64,000 bases of DNA from Corynebacterium fournieri (GTDB lineage: Bacteria; Actinomycetota; Actinomycetes; Mycobacteriales; Mycobacteriaceae): assembly GCF_030408775.1 (NCBI RefSeq), contig NZ_CP047210.1, positions 1,240,001 to 1,304,000 of the forward strand, written 5' to 3'. Position 1 is the first letter of the stretch; every line of letters starts with the position of its first letter. The notes under the pieces are model-generated. The model did no database searches. It had not been told where the DNA came from and saw nothing but the letters and a program-made list of their open reading frames with translations. The translations under genes and the position numbers were made by a program. Below are positions 7,473-17,682 of the stretch, piece after piece.

Positions 7473-9644
7473 ATGACGCTGCCCCCGAAACTGCAGGCAA
7501 TGACCGAGCGCAACTACCCGGAAGGCTGGACCGACACCGACACCCGAGCTGTGGACACGGCCCGTGTGCTGGCCGCGGATGCGGTGGAAAACTGCGGCTC
7601 CGGCCACCCCGGTACCGCGATGTCCCTCGCACCGTTGGCCTACACCCTGTTCCAGCGCGTGATGGACGTGGACCCGGCTGACAAGGACTGGGTGGGCCGC
7701 GACCGCTTCGTACTGTCCAACGGCCACTCCTCGCTCACGCAGTATGTGCAGCTCTACCTCGGCGGCTTCGGCCTTGAGCTGCAGGACTTGAAGGAACTGC
7801 GCACTTGGGGTTCCAAGACGCCGGGCCACCCGGAGTACAACCACACCGACCACATCGAGATCACCACCGGCCCCCTCGGCCAAGGCCTGGCCTCCGCCGT
7901 GGGCATGGCCATGGCGGCACGCCGCGAGCGCGGCATGTTCGACCCGGATGCACCCGCCGGCGAATCCCCCTTCGACCACTTCATTTACGTCATCGCCGGC
8001 GATGGCTGCCTGCAGGAGGGCGTGACCGCCGAGGCCTCCTCGCTCGCCGGCACCCAGCAGCTGGGCAACCTGATCCTGTTCTGGGACGACAACCGTATTT
8101 CCATCGAGGACGACACCCAGATCGCGTTCACCGAGGATGTGCTGAAGCGTTACGACGCCTACGGGTGGCAAACCCTCACCGTCGAATCCGGCGAGGATGT
8201 CGCCGCCATCGAGGCCGCAGTGGCTGAGGCGAAGGCGGAGCCGACCAAGCCGACCATCATCCGGGTCAAGACCGTCATCGGCTACCCGGCCCCGAACCTG
8301 ATGAACACCGGCGCGGTCCACGGCGCCGCCCTCGGCGCCGAGGAGGTCGCCGCTGTGAAGGAGGCGCTCGGCTTCGACGCGTCCGTGACCTTCCCGGAAG
8401 AGGACGAGGTGATCGCCCACACCCGCAAACTGCGCGAGCGCGGCGCCGAGAAGCACGCTGCGTGGGAAGAGAAGTTCAAATCCTGGGCCGAGGCGAACCC
8501 CGAGCGCAAGGCGCTGCTGGACCGTTTGACCGCCCGCGAGCTGCCTGCCGATTGGAAGAAGGACTTCCCCACTTGGGAGCCCGACGCGAAGGGTCTGGCC
8601 ACCCGCAAGGCCTCCGAGGCCGCGATCCAAGCGGCCGCCGCGGTTCTGCCGGAGCTGTGGGGCGGCTCCGCCGACCTCGCAGGCTCCAACAACACCCTGA
8701 TCAAGGGCGAGAAGTCCTTCGGCCCGCGCTCCATCTCCACTGAGATGTTCGCTGCGGACCCGTACGGGCGCAACCTGCACTTCGGCATCCGCGAGCACGC
8801 CATGGGCGCGGTGATGAACGGCATCGCCCTGCACGGTGGCACGCGCGTGTACGGCGGCACCTTCCTCATCTTCTCCGAGTACCTCTACCCCGCCATCCGC
8901 GTCGCGGCGCTGTCGGGCATCGACGGCTACTACGTGTTCACGCACGACTCCATCGGCCTCGGCGAGGACGGCCCAACCCACCAGCCGGTGGAGACCTTGG
9001 CCGCTCTCCGCGCAATCTCGGATGTCGCCGTGATCCGCCCGGCGGACGCGAACGAGACCTCCGCGGCCTGGATCGCCGCCCTGGAGGCGAAGGAGCAGCC
9101 GAAGGCGCTGGCGCTATCCCGCCAGAACCTCCCGGTGCTGGAGGGCACGAAGGAAAAGGCGTTCGAGGGCGTGGCCCGCGGCGCCTACGTCCTGGTCGCC
9201 GAATCTACCGACACGCCGGATCTGATTCTGATGGCTTCTGGCTCCGAGGTGCAGTACGCCGTGGATGCCGCGAAGGTGCTCGAGGCCGAGGGCACTGCCA
9301 CCCGCGTGGTGTCCGTTCCGTCCATGGACTGGTTCATGGAGCAGGACGACGCCTACATCGATGAGGTGCTGCCGCGCGAGGTCAAGGCCCGCGTCTCCGT
9401 CGAGGCCGCCACCTCCATGCCGTGGTTCCGCTTCCTCGGCGAGTACGGCCGCGCCGTCTCGCTGGAGCACTTCGGCGCCTCCGCCCCGGGCGCAGAGCTG
9501 TTCGAGCGTTTCGGCTTCACCACCGACAACGTGGTGCGCACCGCCCGTGAGACGCTCGAGTGCGCGCGCGAGCAGCGCAGCGTCGCCACGAGCGTGCGCG
9601 TGGGCGACACCGAGGCTGAGCCGACCCGCGGCGACGGGCGCTAG
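7473..9644 (+). CDS. tkt: Transketolase
   Basis: A 723-residue thiamine-diphosphate enzyme that moves two-carbon units between pentose-phosphate and glycolytic sugars. The protein shows the N-terminal GSGHPGTAMS and NGHSS active-site histidines, the TPP/Mg motif GDGCLQEG followed by FWDDN, and the pyrimidine-domain segment SIGLGEDGPTHQPVE. The ATG at 7473 follows GAGG and matches C. glutamicum Tkt (about 700 residues). The C-terminus carries about 20 extra polar residues (VRVGDTEAEPTRGDGR), unlike the usual end. First gene of a pentose-phosphate operon with tal, zwf, opcA and pgl. Confidence 0.96.
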   Translation: MTLPPKLQAMTERNYPEGWTDTDTRAVDTARVLAADAVENCGSGHPGTAMSLAPLAYTLFQRVMDVDPADKDWVGRDRFVLSNGHSSLTQYVQLYLGGFGLELQDLKELRTWGSKTPGHPEYNHTDHIEITTGPLGQGLASAVGMAMAARRERGMFDPDAPAGESPFDHFIYVIAGDGCLQEGVTAEASSLAGTQQLGNLILFWDDNRISIEDDTQIAFTEDVLKRYDAYGWQTLTVESGEDVAAIEAAVAEAKAEPTKPTIIRVKTVIGYPAPNLMNTGAVHGAALGAEEVAAVKEALGFDASVTFPEEDEVIAHTRKLRERGAEKHAAWEEKFKSWAEANPERKALLDRLTARELPADWKKDFPTWEPDAKGLATRKASEAAIQAAAAVLPELWGGSADLAGSNNTLIKGEKSFGPRSISTEMFAADPYGRNLHFGIREHAMGAVMNGIALHGGTRVYGGTFLIFSEYLYPAIRVAALSGIDGYYVFTHDSIGLGEDGPTHQPVETLAALRAISDVAVIRPADANETSAAWIAALEAKEQPKALALSRQNLPVLEGTKEKAFEGVARGAYVLVAESTDTPDLILMASGSEVQYAVDAAKVLEAEGTATRVVSVPSMDWFMEQDDAYIDEVLPREVKARVSVEAATSMPWFRFLGEYGRAVSLEHFGASAPGAELFERFGFTTDNVVRTARETLECAREQRSVATSVRVGDTEAEPTRGDGR

Positions 9645-9660
9645 GTTCGCTGGCTCACCT

Positions 9661-9690
9661 TGCCCGAAGATGCCCAAAGAGGCCCGAAGA
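9661..9690 (+). repeat. Three imperfect 10-base tandem repeats in the tkt-tal spacer
   Basis: The units TGCCCGAAGA, TGCCCAAAGA and GGCCCGAAGA follow each other directly, just before the GGAAGGAA ribosome site of tal. Likely replication slippage; no function is evident. Confidence 0.7.
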
Positions 9691-9704
9691 GGAAGGAATT
9701 AGAC

Positions 9705-10796
9705 ATGACTGCTATAGACGATCTCTACCAGATTGGCACCTCCACCTGGCTTGACGACCTCTCCCGCGAGCGCATCGCCACCGGCAACCTTGCCGAGGTG
9801 AAGGACGCAAAGTCCATCGTGGGCGTGACCACCAACCCGGCGATCTTCGCCGCCGCGATGGGCTCCGGCACCCACTACGACGAGCAGCTGGCCGAGCTGA
9901 AGCAGGCTGGCACCACCGCCGACGCCGCCGTCTACGCCATGAGCGTCAAGGACGTGCAGGACGCCTGCGACCTGTTCCGCGACACCTACGAGGCCACCGG
10001 TGGCAAGGACGGACGCGTGTCCATCGAGGTGGACCCGCGCTACGCCGCCGACGAGGCGAAGACGATCGCGCAGGCCCGCGAGCTGTGGCAGCTGGTGGAC
10101 AGGGAAAACTTGATGATCAAGATCCCGGCGACCGACGAGTCGCTGCCCGCAGTGACCGCCGCGCTGGCCGAGGGCATCTCCGTCAACGTCACCTTGATCT
10201 TCTCCGTCGAGCGCTACAAGCAGGTCATCGAGGCGTACAAGGAGGGCATCCGCAAGGCTGCCGCGAACGGGCTCGATGTGGGCACGATCCACTCTGTGGC
10301 CTCCTTCTTCGTCTCCCGCATGGACACCGAGGTGGACAAACGCCTGGAGACGATCGGCACCGATCAGGCCCTCGCGCTGCGAGGCAAGGCCGGTATCGCC
10401 AACGCCCGGTTGGCGTATGCGTTGTTCGAGTCGGAGTTCGGCACAGCCTGCGCGGACCAGCTTCCCACCGGCGCGAACGTCCAGCGCCCCCTGTGGGCCT
10501 CCACGGGGGTGAAGAACCCCGCCTACCCGGCAACGATGTACGTCACCGAGCTCGCTGGCCCCAACACCGTGAACACTATGCCGGAAAAGACGCTGGATGC
10601 GGTGCTTCGCGACGGCGGCGTGTCCGGCGACACCCTCACCGGCACCGAGGCCGTGTCCCGGGAGGTCTTCGCCGCGTTGCGGTCGGTGGGCATCGACATG
10701 GACGACGTGGTTGCCGTGCTCGAGCGCGAAGGCGTGGATAAGTTCGTCAACGCGTGGCAGGAGCTGCTCGATTCCATGGCTGCTAAGCTCGCGTGA
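9705..10796 (+). CDS. tal: Transaldolase
   Basis: A 363-residue class I aldolase of the actinobacterial transaldolase subfamily. It transfers dihydroxyacetone units between sedoheptulose-7-phosphate and glyceraldehyde-3-phosphate through a Schiff base. The segment ENLMIKIPATDES carries the probable catalytic Lys139, and VNVTLIFSVERY matches the next barrel strand. The ATG at 9705 follows GGAAGGAA. It lies between tkt and zwf in one operon; its stop is one base before the zwf start. Confidence 0.95.
   Translation: MTAIDDLYQIGTSTWLDDLSRERIATGNLAEVKDAKSIVGVTTNPAIFAAAMGSGTHYDEQLAELKQAGTTADAAVYAMSVKDVQDACDLFRDTYEATGGKDGRVSIEVDPRYAADEAKTIAQARELWQLVDRENLMIKIPATDESLPAVTAALAEGISVNVTLIFSVERYKQVIEAYKEGIRKAAANGLDVGTIHSVASFFVSRMDTEVDKRLETIGTDQALALRGKAGIANARLAYALFESEFGTACADQLPTGANVQRPLWASTGVKNPAYPATMYVTELAGPNTVNTMPEKTLDAVLRDGGVSGDTLTGTEAVSREVFAALRSVGIDMDDVVAVLEREGVDKFVNAWQELLDSMAAKLA
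10784..10789 (+). promoter_or_regulatory. -10-like hexamer TAAGCT before zwf
   Basis: TAAGCT in the last codons of tal lies 8 bases before the zwf GTG. This is the leaderless spacing seen at other genes here and could give zwf an internal promoter. Confidence 0.35.
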
Positions 10797-10797
10797 C

Positions 10798-12336
10798 GTG
10801 ACTGAACCGCACCGGCAGTGGTCCAACCCGCTGCGTTCCCCCGCCGACAAGCGCCTCCCCCAGATCGCCGGCCCTTCCGGCATGGTGATCTTTGGGGTGA
10901 CCGGCGACCTCGCACGCAAGAAACTCCTTCCGGCTGTTTACGACCTGGCCAACCGCGGTCTTTTGCCGGGCGGGTTCACCCTGATCGGTTACGGCCGGCG
11001 CGACTGGACCAAGGCGGACTTTGAGGCGTACGTGCGCGAGGCCGTGGACCAGGGTGCCCGCACCGAGTTCCACGAAAACGTGTGGCGCCGCCTCGCCGAG
11101 GGCCTGGAATTCGTGCAGGGCAACTTCGACGACGACGCCGCCTTCGACGAGTTGGCTGCGACCTGCAAGCGCAGCGACGAGCAGCGCGGCACCGCCGGCA
11201 ACTGGGCCTACTACCTGTCCGTGCCGCCGGAGTTTTTCGCCGAGGTGGTCCACCAGCTCGACCGCTCCGGCATGGCCCGCGCCAGCGAAGGCCAGTGGCG
11301 CCGCGTGATCATTGAGAAGCCGTTCGGCCACGATCTGGCCTCCGCGAAGGAGCTCAACGAGGTCGTCGGCGCGGTGTTCGACGAGCGCTCCGTGTTCCGC
11401 ATCGACCACTACTTGGGCAAGGAGACGGTGCAAAACATCCTGGCGCTGCGGTTTTCCAACCAGATGTTTGAGCCGGTGTGGAACTCGCACTACATCGACC
11501 ACGTGCAGATCACCATGGCCGAAGACATCGGCTTGGGCGGGCGCGCCAGCTACTACGACGGCATCGGCGCCGCCCGCGACGTCATCCAAAACCACCTCAT
11601 CCAACTGCTGGCGCTGGTGGCCATGGAGGAACCGACGTCGTTTTCCCCCGCCCAGCTGCGCTCTGAGAAGCTAAAGGTGTTGAGCGCGACTTCCGCGGTG
11701 GGCCCGTTCGGCAAGACCACCGCCCGCGGGCAGTACACCGCGGGCTGGCAGGGCTCGAAGAAGGTTGTGGGGCTGCGGGAGGAGGAAGGCTTCGACCCGA
11801 ACTCCACCACTGAGACGTTCGCCGCCTGCACCCTGCAGATCGACTCGCGCCGTTGGGCCGGCGTTCCGTTTTACCTGCGCACCGGCAAGCGGCTGGGCCG
11901 CCGTGTCACCGAGATCGCGCTGGTTTTCAAGCGCCCGCCGTACCAGCCGTTTGGCAAGGGCCAGACTGACCAGCTCACCAACAACGCCGTGGTCATCCGC
12001 GTGCAACCCGAGGAGGGCGTGCTCATGCGCTTCGGCTCCAAGGTGCCGGGTCCCGGCATGGAGCTGCGCGACGTGAACATGGATTTCGCCTATTCCGAGG
12101 CGTTTACCGAGCAGTCCCCGGAGGCGTACGAGCGTCTCATCCTCGACGCGCTGTTGGACGAGTCCAGCCTGTTTCCCACCAACTCCGAAGTGGAGCGCAG
12201 CTGGGAGATTCTGGATCCTGTGCTGGACTACTGGGCGGAACAGGGCAGCCCCGAGGACTACGCCGCAGGCACCTGGGGCCCCGCCTCCGCCGACCGCATG
12301 CTGTCCAAGGACGGGCGCGCCTGGCGCCGCCCGTAA
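10798..12336 (+). CDS. zwf: Glucose-6-phosphate 1-dehydrogenase
   Basis: A 512-residue enzyme oxidising glucose-6-phosphate to 6-phosphogluconolactone with NADP. The N-terminal dinucleotide fold is FGVTGDLARKK, and RIDHYLGKE holds the substrate-binding Lys and His. The end (GTWGPASADRMLSKDGRAWRRP) matches C. glutamicum Zwf nearly residue for residue. A GTG start one base after the tal stop is supported by the conserved N-terminus (SNPLRSPADKRLPQIAGPSG). No good ribosome site is present, so it may be coupled to tal or leaderless. Acts with OpcA, encoded next. Confidence 0.96.
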   Translation: MTEPHRQWSNPLRSPADKRLPQIAGPSGMVIFGVTGDLARKKLLPAVYDLANRGLLPGGFTLIGYGRRDWTKADFEAYVREAVDQGARTEFHENVWRRLAEGLEFVQGNFDDDAAFDELAATCKRSDEQRGTAGNWAYYLSVPPEFFAEVVHQLDRSGMARASEGQWRRVIIEKPFGHDLASAKELNEVVGAVFDERSVFRIDHYLGKETVQNILALRFSNQMFEPVWNSHYIDHVQITMAEDIGLGGRASYYDGIGAARDVIQNHLIQLLALVAMEEPTSFSPAQLRSEKLKVLSATSAVGPFGKTTARGQYTAGWQGSKKVVGLREEEGFDPNSTTETFAACTLQIDSRRWAGVPFYLRTGKRLGRRVTEIALVFKRPPYQPFGKGQTDQLTNNAVVIRVQPEEGVLMRFGSKVPGPGMELRDVNMDFAYSEAFTEQSPEAYERLILDALLDESSLFPTNSEVERSWEILDPVLDYWAEQGSPEDYAAGTWGPASADRMLSKDGRAWRRP

Positions 12337-12366
12337 GACCTGTGAGCACTAGAAAGGCCTGACACC

Positions 12367-13296
12367 ATGATCACCGACTTGCCGGACACCACCACCAAGG
12401 CCATCGCCGCCGAGCTGGCGTGCGCGCGCGATCGGCACTCCTTGGCCACCGGGCGCGTGCTCACCCTGTTGGTAGCTGTCGACGACGCGGGTGCCGAGAG
12501 CATCGACGAAACCCTGGCAGTCCTGCGCGACGCCTCCTTCGAGCACCCCGCCCGCGTGCTGGTGCTCATCAACGGCGACGCCGAAGCCGAAACCCGCCTG
12601 GACGCTCAAGTGCTGGTGGCCACGGACGTCGGTGCGTCTGAGGTGGTAGTGATGCGGTTGTACGGGGAGCTGACGGCGCACCTTGGGGCCGTCGTCACGC
12701 CGCTGCTGCTGCCGGACACCCCGGTTGTGGCGTGCTGGCCGCAGAAGGCGCCGCAGCGCCCCTCGCTCACCCAGCTGGGCCGGATCGCGCAGCGCCGCAT
12801 CACCAACCTGCGCCGCGGCACGAACGGGGTCACGCTCGAGCAGCTCACGCAGGGCTACGCCCCGGGTGATTCCGACATGATGTGGTCGCGCATCACCCCG
12901 TGGCGCGGCATTGTCGCCTCCGCGCTGGACCGTCACCCGGGCGCGCGCGTGCTCAGCGCGAAGATCGCAGGCGCCACCGAGGATCCCAGCGTGGATCTTG
13001 CCGCCGGCTGGCTCGCTTCCAGTCTCGGAGTCAAGGTCACGCGCCTCATTGGCGAGGCGTCCGGGGACTTCCCCATCGACCGCCTCGTGCTGCACTGCGA
13101 GGGCGGCGATGTGGAAGTGGCGGTGCAAGACCACAACACGGTGCGTATTTCCGCGCCCGGCAACGCCGATTCCCTCGTGGCCATGGGCGAGCGCACCGAG
13201 GCGGAGAGCCTCGCCGAGGACCTGCGCCACCTCGGTCCCGATTCGACCTACGAGCGCGCGCTGCGCGGACTTTCAGGAGTGCACAATGAGCTATAG
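12367..13296 (+). CDS. opcA: OpcA, glucose-6-phosphate dehydrogenase assembly/allosteric protein
   Basis: A 309-residue protein of the OpcA family, which binds Zwf and is needed for its full activity in corynebacteria and cyanobacteria. Family features seen are the start MITDLPDTTTKAIAAELA, the segment LYGELTAHLGAVVTPLLLPDTPVVACWP and the conserved MMWSRITPWRGI. It has no recognised catalytic residues. It follows zwf by 30 bases with an AGAAAGG ribosome site and overlaps pgl by 11 bases. Confidence 0.93.
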   Translation: MITDLPDTTTKAIAAELACARDRHSLATGRVLTLLVAVDDAGAESIDETLAVLRDASFEHPARVLVLINGDAEAETRLDAQVLVATDVGASEVVVMRLYGELTAHLGAVVTPLLLPDTPVVACWPQKAPQRPSLTQLGRIAQRRITNLRRGTNGVTLEQLTQGYAPGDSDMMWSRITPWRGIVASALDRHPGARVLSAKIAGATEDPSVDLAAGWLASSLGVKVTRLIGEASGDFPIDRLVLHCEGGDVEVAVQDHNTVRISAPGNADSLVAMGERTEAESLAEDLRHLGPDSTYERALRGLSGVHNEL

Positions 13297-13969
13297 CAAT
13301 CTCGCAGAGCTTCTCGACGACGCAACCTCACGGTTCACCACGTTGATGTCCGACATTCACGCCCAGGGGCGCACCGCGCGCGTCGTACTCACCGGCGGTA
13401 CTGCAGGCATTGCCCTGCTCGAGCGCCTGGTTGAGCAGGAGATCGACTGGTCGCGTGTGGAGGTCTTTTTCGGCGACGAGCGCAACGTCGCGGTTTCCCA
13501 CCCGGATTCCAACGAGGGCCAGGCCCGCGCCGCGCTGCTGGACAAGGTAGACATCCCGGAGGAGAACATCCACGGCTACGGTCTCGACGGCGGCTCGATG
13601 GACGCCGCCGTCTCGCGCTACCGCACTGTTGTCGGCGACGGCGGGTTCGACCTGCACCTTTTGGGCATGGGCGGCGAAGGCCACATCAACTCCCTGTTCC
13701 CCCACACCGACGCCGTGCGCGAGCGTGACGCGTTGGTGGTCGCTGTGACCGACTCCCCCAAGCCGCCCGCCCAGCGCGCCACGTTGACCTTGCCGGCGGT
13801 GCAATCCGCGGACCAGGTGTGGCTGCTCGTCTCCGGCACGGAGAAGGCGGAAGCCGCCAGCCACGCCGCAGACGGCGCGGCTGCTGCCGAAGCGTGGCCG
13901 GTCGCTGGCGCGATCGGGCGCAAAGAAACGGTCCTGTTCGCCACTGAGGACGCAACAGGACCGTTCTAG
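13286..13969 (+). CDS. pgl: 6-phosphogluconolactonase
   Basis: A 227-residue protein of the glucosamine-6-phosphate isomerase/6-phosphogluconolactonase family that hydrolyses 6-phosphogluconolactone. Motifs are LTGGTAGI (phosphate loop), VEVFFGDERNV and LLGMGGEGHINSLFP, which holds the catalytic His. The ATG at 13286 lies inside the end of opcA, after CAGGAG. It closes the tkt-tal-zwf-opcA-pgl operon. Its last 14 codons also encode a 12-base-pair hairpin (13927-13965). Confidence 0.93.
   Translation: MSYSNLAELLDDATSRFTTLMSDIHAQGRTARVVLTGGTAGIALLERLVEQEIDWSRVEVFFGDERNVAVSHPDSNEGQARAALLDKVDIPEENIHGYGLDGGSMDAAVSRYRTVVGDGGFDLHLLGMGGEGHINSLFPHTDAVRERDALVVAVTDSPKPPAQRATLTLPAVQSADQVWLLVSGTEKAEAASHAADGAAAAEAWPVAGAIGRKETVLFATEDATGPF
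13927..13965 (-). terminator. Hairpin in the 3' end of pgl, terminator for the secG-side transcript
   Basis: A perfect 12-base inverted repeat (AACGGTCCTGTT at 13927-13938 and its complement at 13954-13965, loop of 15) lies inside the end of pgl. Read on the minus strand it is followed by TCTTTG, a moderate U-tract, so it can end transcription coming from tpiA-secG. On the plus strand no U-tract follows. Confidence 0.65.
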
Positions 13970-13975
13970 ACAGCG

Positions 13976-14000
13976 CGCCGCTTCAAGCGCGCGGCGGTTT
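13976..14000 (+). terminator. GC-rich hairpin after pgl
   Basis: CGCCGC (13976-13981) pairs with GCGGCG (13991-13996) over a 9-base loop, followed by GTTT on the plus strand. It is the likely end of the pentose-phosphate operon transcript; the U-tract is short. Confidence 0.5.
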
Positions 14001-14235
14001 AGACCGCGTAGGTCTGAATGAGGTTCAGGCCGATGATGCAGAAGATCCAGATCAGGGCCATCAGCACGGTGATGCGGTCGAGGTTCTTCTCCACCGTCGT
14101 CGAACCGGACAGGTTGGCCTGAACGCCGCCGCCGAACAGGCTAGACAGGCCGCCGCCCTTGCCCTTGTGCAGCAGGACAAAAACGGTCATGATGATCGCG
14201 GCAATCACCAGCACAATCTCGAGTGCTATAGCCAT
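13999..14235 (-). CDS. secG: Protein-export membrane protein SecG
   Basis: A 78-residue subunit of the SecYEG translocon with two transmembrane helices (MAIALEIVLVIAAIIMTVFV and VLMALIWIFCIIGLNLI) separated by a Gly-rich, basic loop (LHKGKGGGLSSLFGGG), the hallmark of SecG. The ATG at 14235 follows an AAAGG site. It is the last gene of the glycolytic cluster and converges on pgl. A strong hairpin separates it from tpiA. Confidence 0.93.
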   Translation of the reverse strand: MAIALEIVLVIAAIIMTVFVLLHKGKGGGLSSLFGGGVQANLSGSTTVEKNLDRITVLMALIWIFCIIGLNLIQTYAV

Positions 14236-14261
14236 GTGTGCGACACCTTTCAAAATGGGCG

Positions 14262-14292
14262 ATGGTGCAAACTCCAAAGGAGCTTACACCAT
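14262..14292 (-). terminator. 14-base-pair hairpin between tpiA and secG
   Basis: On the minus strand, 14 bases at 14292-14279 pair with 14275-14262 (two G-U pairs) around a 3-base loop. ATTTT follows seven bases later rather than directly, so it may be a weak terminator, an attenuator or an mRNA-processing site that sets secG level relative to tpiA. Confidence 0.55.
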
Positions 14293-14321
14293 TGCAAGAT
14301 CGATCCCGTGCAGCGGCTGGG

Positions 14322-15095
14322 CTACATCACCGAGTTCGCCGCAGACGCGGCCAGCTTGGCAAAGTCCTGGCCGTCGAGGGATGCCCCGCCGACAAGCCCG
14401 CCGTCCACGTCCGGCTGGCCGATGATCTCGGCCACCGTGTCGGCCTTGACCGAACCACCGTAGAGGATTCGGATGCCCTCGGCCACGGAGTCGTCGCTGA
14501 GCCCGCGGACCAGCTCGCGGATGCCGTGGCAGACCTCCTGCGCGTCCTCGGCGGATGCGACCTGGCCGGTGCCGATCGCCCACACCGGCTCGTAGGCGAT
14601 GACCACCTTGGACAGGTCCACGCCCTGCAGCGACTCGCGCGCCTGCTGAACAACGTAGGAGACGTGCTCGCCAGCCTCGCGCACCTCGAGCGGCTCGCCC
14701 ACGCACACGATCGGGGTAATGCCGTGCTCGACGGCCTTCGCCGCCTTCGCCGCGACCTGCGCGTTGGTCTCGCCGTGGTACTCGCGGCGCTCCGAGTGGC
14801 CCACGACCACCCAGGAGCAGCCCAGCTTCTCCAACATGGCGGCGGAGATCTCGCCGGTATAAGCGCCGTTGTCGTGCTCAGAGACGTCCTGGGCGCCGTA
14901 GGTGATCTTCAGCTTGTCGCCCTCCACCAGCGTTTGGATGGAGCGCAGGTCCGTAAACGGCACCGTCAGCGCAATGTCGACGTACTCGTAGCCGTCCTTC
15001 GGAAACGCGAACGCGAGCTTCTGGGCGCTCTGGATGGCCTCGAGGTGGTCGTGGTTCATCTTCCAGTTGCCCGCGATCAATGGCGTGCGTGCCAT
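14322..15095 (-). CDS. tpiA: Triose-phosphate isomerase
   Basis: A 257-residue TIM-barrel enzyme that interconverts dihydroxyacetone phosphate and glyceraldehyde-3-phosphate. The substrate Lys (GNWKMN), catalytic His (GHSERR) and catalytic Glu ([11 protein letters not shown]) are all present, as is the phosphate loop [10 protein letters not shown] prefer the ATG at 15095 to the one at 15104 because GGAGG at 15106-15110 is too close to the latter. Lies between pgk and secG; the ppc gene that follows tpi in C. glutamicum is not here. Confidence 0.96.
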   Translation of the reverse strand: MARTPLIAGNWKMNHDHLEAIQSAQKLAFAFPKDGYEYVDIALTVPFTDLRSIQTLVEGDKLKITYGAQDVSEHDNGAYTGEISAAMLEKLGCSWVVVGHSERREYHGETNAQVAAKAAKAVEHGITPIVCVGEPLEVREAGEHVSYVVQQARESLQGVDLSKVVIAYEPVWAIGTGQVASAEDAQEVCHGIRELVRGLSDDSVAEGIRILYGGSVKADTVAEIIGQPDVDGGLVGGASLDGQDFAKLAASAANSVM

Positions 15096-15118
15096 AACGT
15101 GCATACCTCCTCGTTCAG

Positions 15119-16330
<1,212 letters not shown>

Positions 16331-16369
16331 GGGTATCTCCTTTGCTTCGTGAACACTCACCATCGTATG

Positions 16370-16409
16370 AAAAACGGGCCCGCCGTGCCGTAAGGCACCA
16401 CGGACCCGT
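16370..16409 (-). terminator. Rho-independent terminator between gapA and pgk
   Basis: On the minus strand a 16-position stem (15 pairs, two of them G-U; 16409-16394 with 16389-16374) with a 4-base loop is followed directly by TTTTT. This is a textbook terminator inside the gapA-pgk-tpiA cluster, so much of the gapA mRNA should end here and pgk-tpiA would depend on read-through or their own promoter. Confidence 0.85.
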
Positions 16410-16421
16410 GAGCAACTGTGC

Positions 16422-17600
<1,179 letters not shown>

Positions 17601-17646
17601 GATTTGAGGCTCACACTGCCCCTGAATTGCACCCCACAGCACGGCA

Positions 17647-17662
17647 TGTGAAGTGCATCACC
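17647..17662. promoter_or_regulatory. GlxR-like site TGTGA-N6-TCACC upstream of gapA
   Basis: TGTGA-AGTGCA-TCACC differs from the GlxR (Crp-type) consensus TGTGA-N6-TCACA at one base. It lies about 170 bases upstream of the gapA -10 box, next to the whiA stop codon, and partly overlaps the hairpin there. Confidence 0.5.
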
Positions 17663-17682
17663 ACCTGCGGGATCAGGTGGTG
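17659..17682 (-). terminator. Hairpin at the whiA stop codon
   Basis: CACCACCTG (17659-17667) pairs perfectly with CAGGTGGTG (17674-17682) over a 6-base loop, spanning the whiA stop. No U-tract follows on the minus strand, so it is a weak or factor-dependent terminator at best. Confidence 0.4.

Noticed and set aside
7338-8981. Open frame of 547 codons on the minus strand opposite tkt
   Set aside because: Shadow of transketolase codons, unusual His/Gly-rich composition, no start signal.
9699-10919. Open frame of 406 codons on the minus strand opposite tal
   Set aside because: It mirrors the tal coding frame; composition is low-complexity in Gly, Val, His and Arg, typical of antisense frames in high-GC DNA, and no ribosome site or family similarity is seen.
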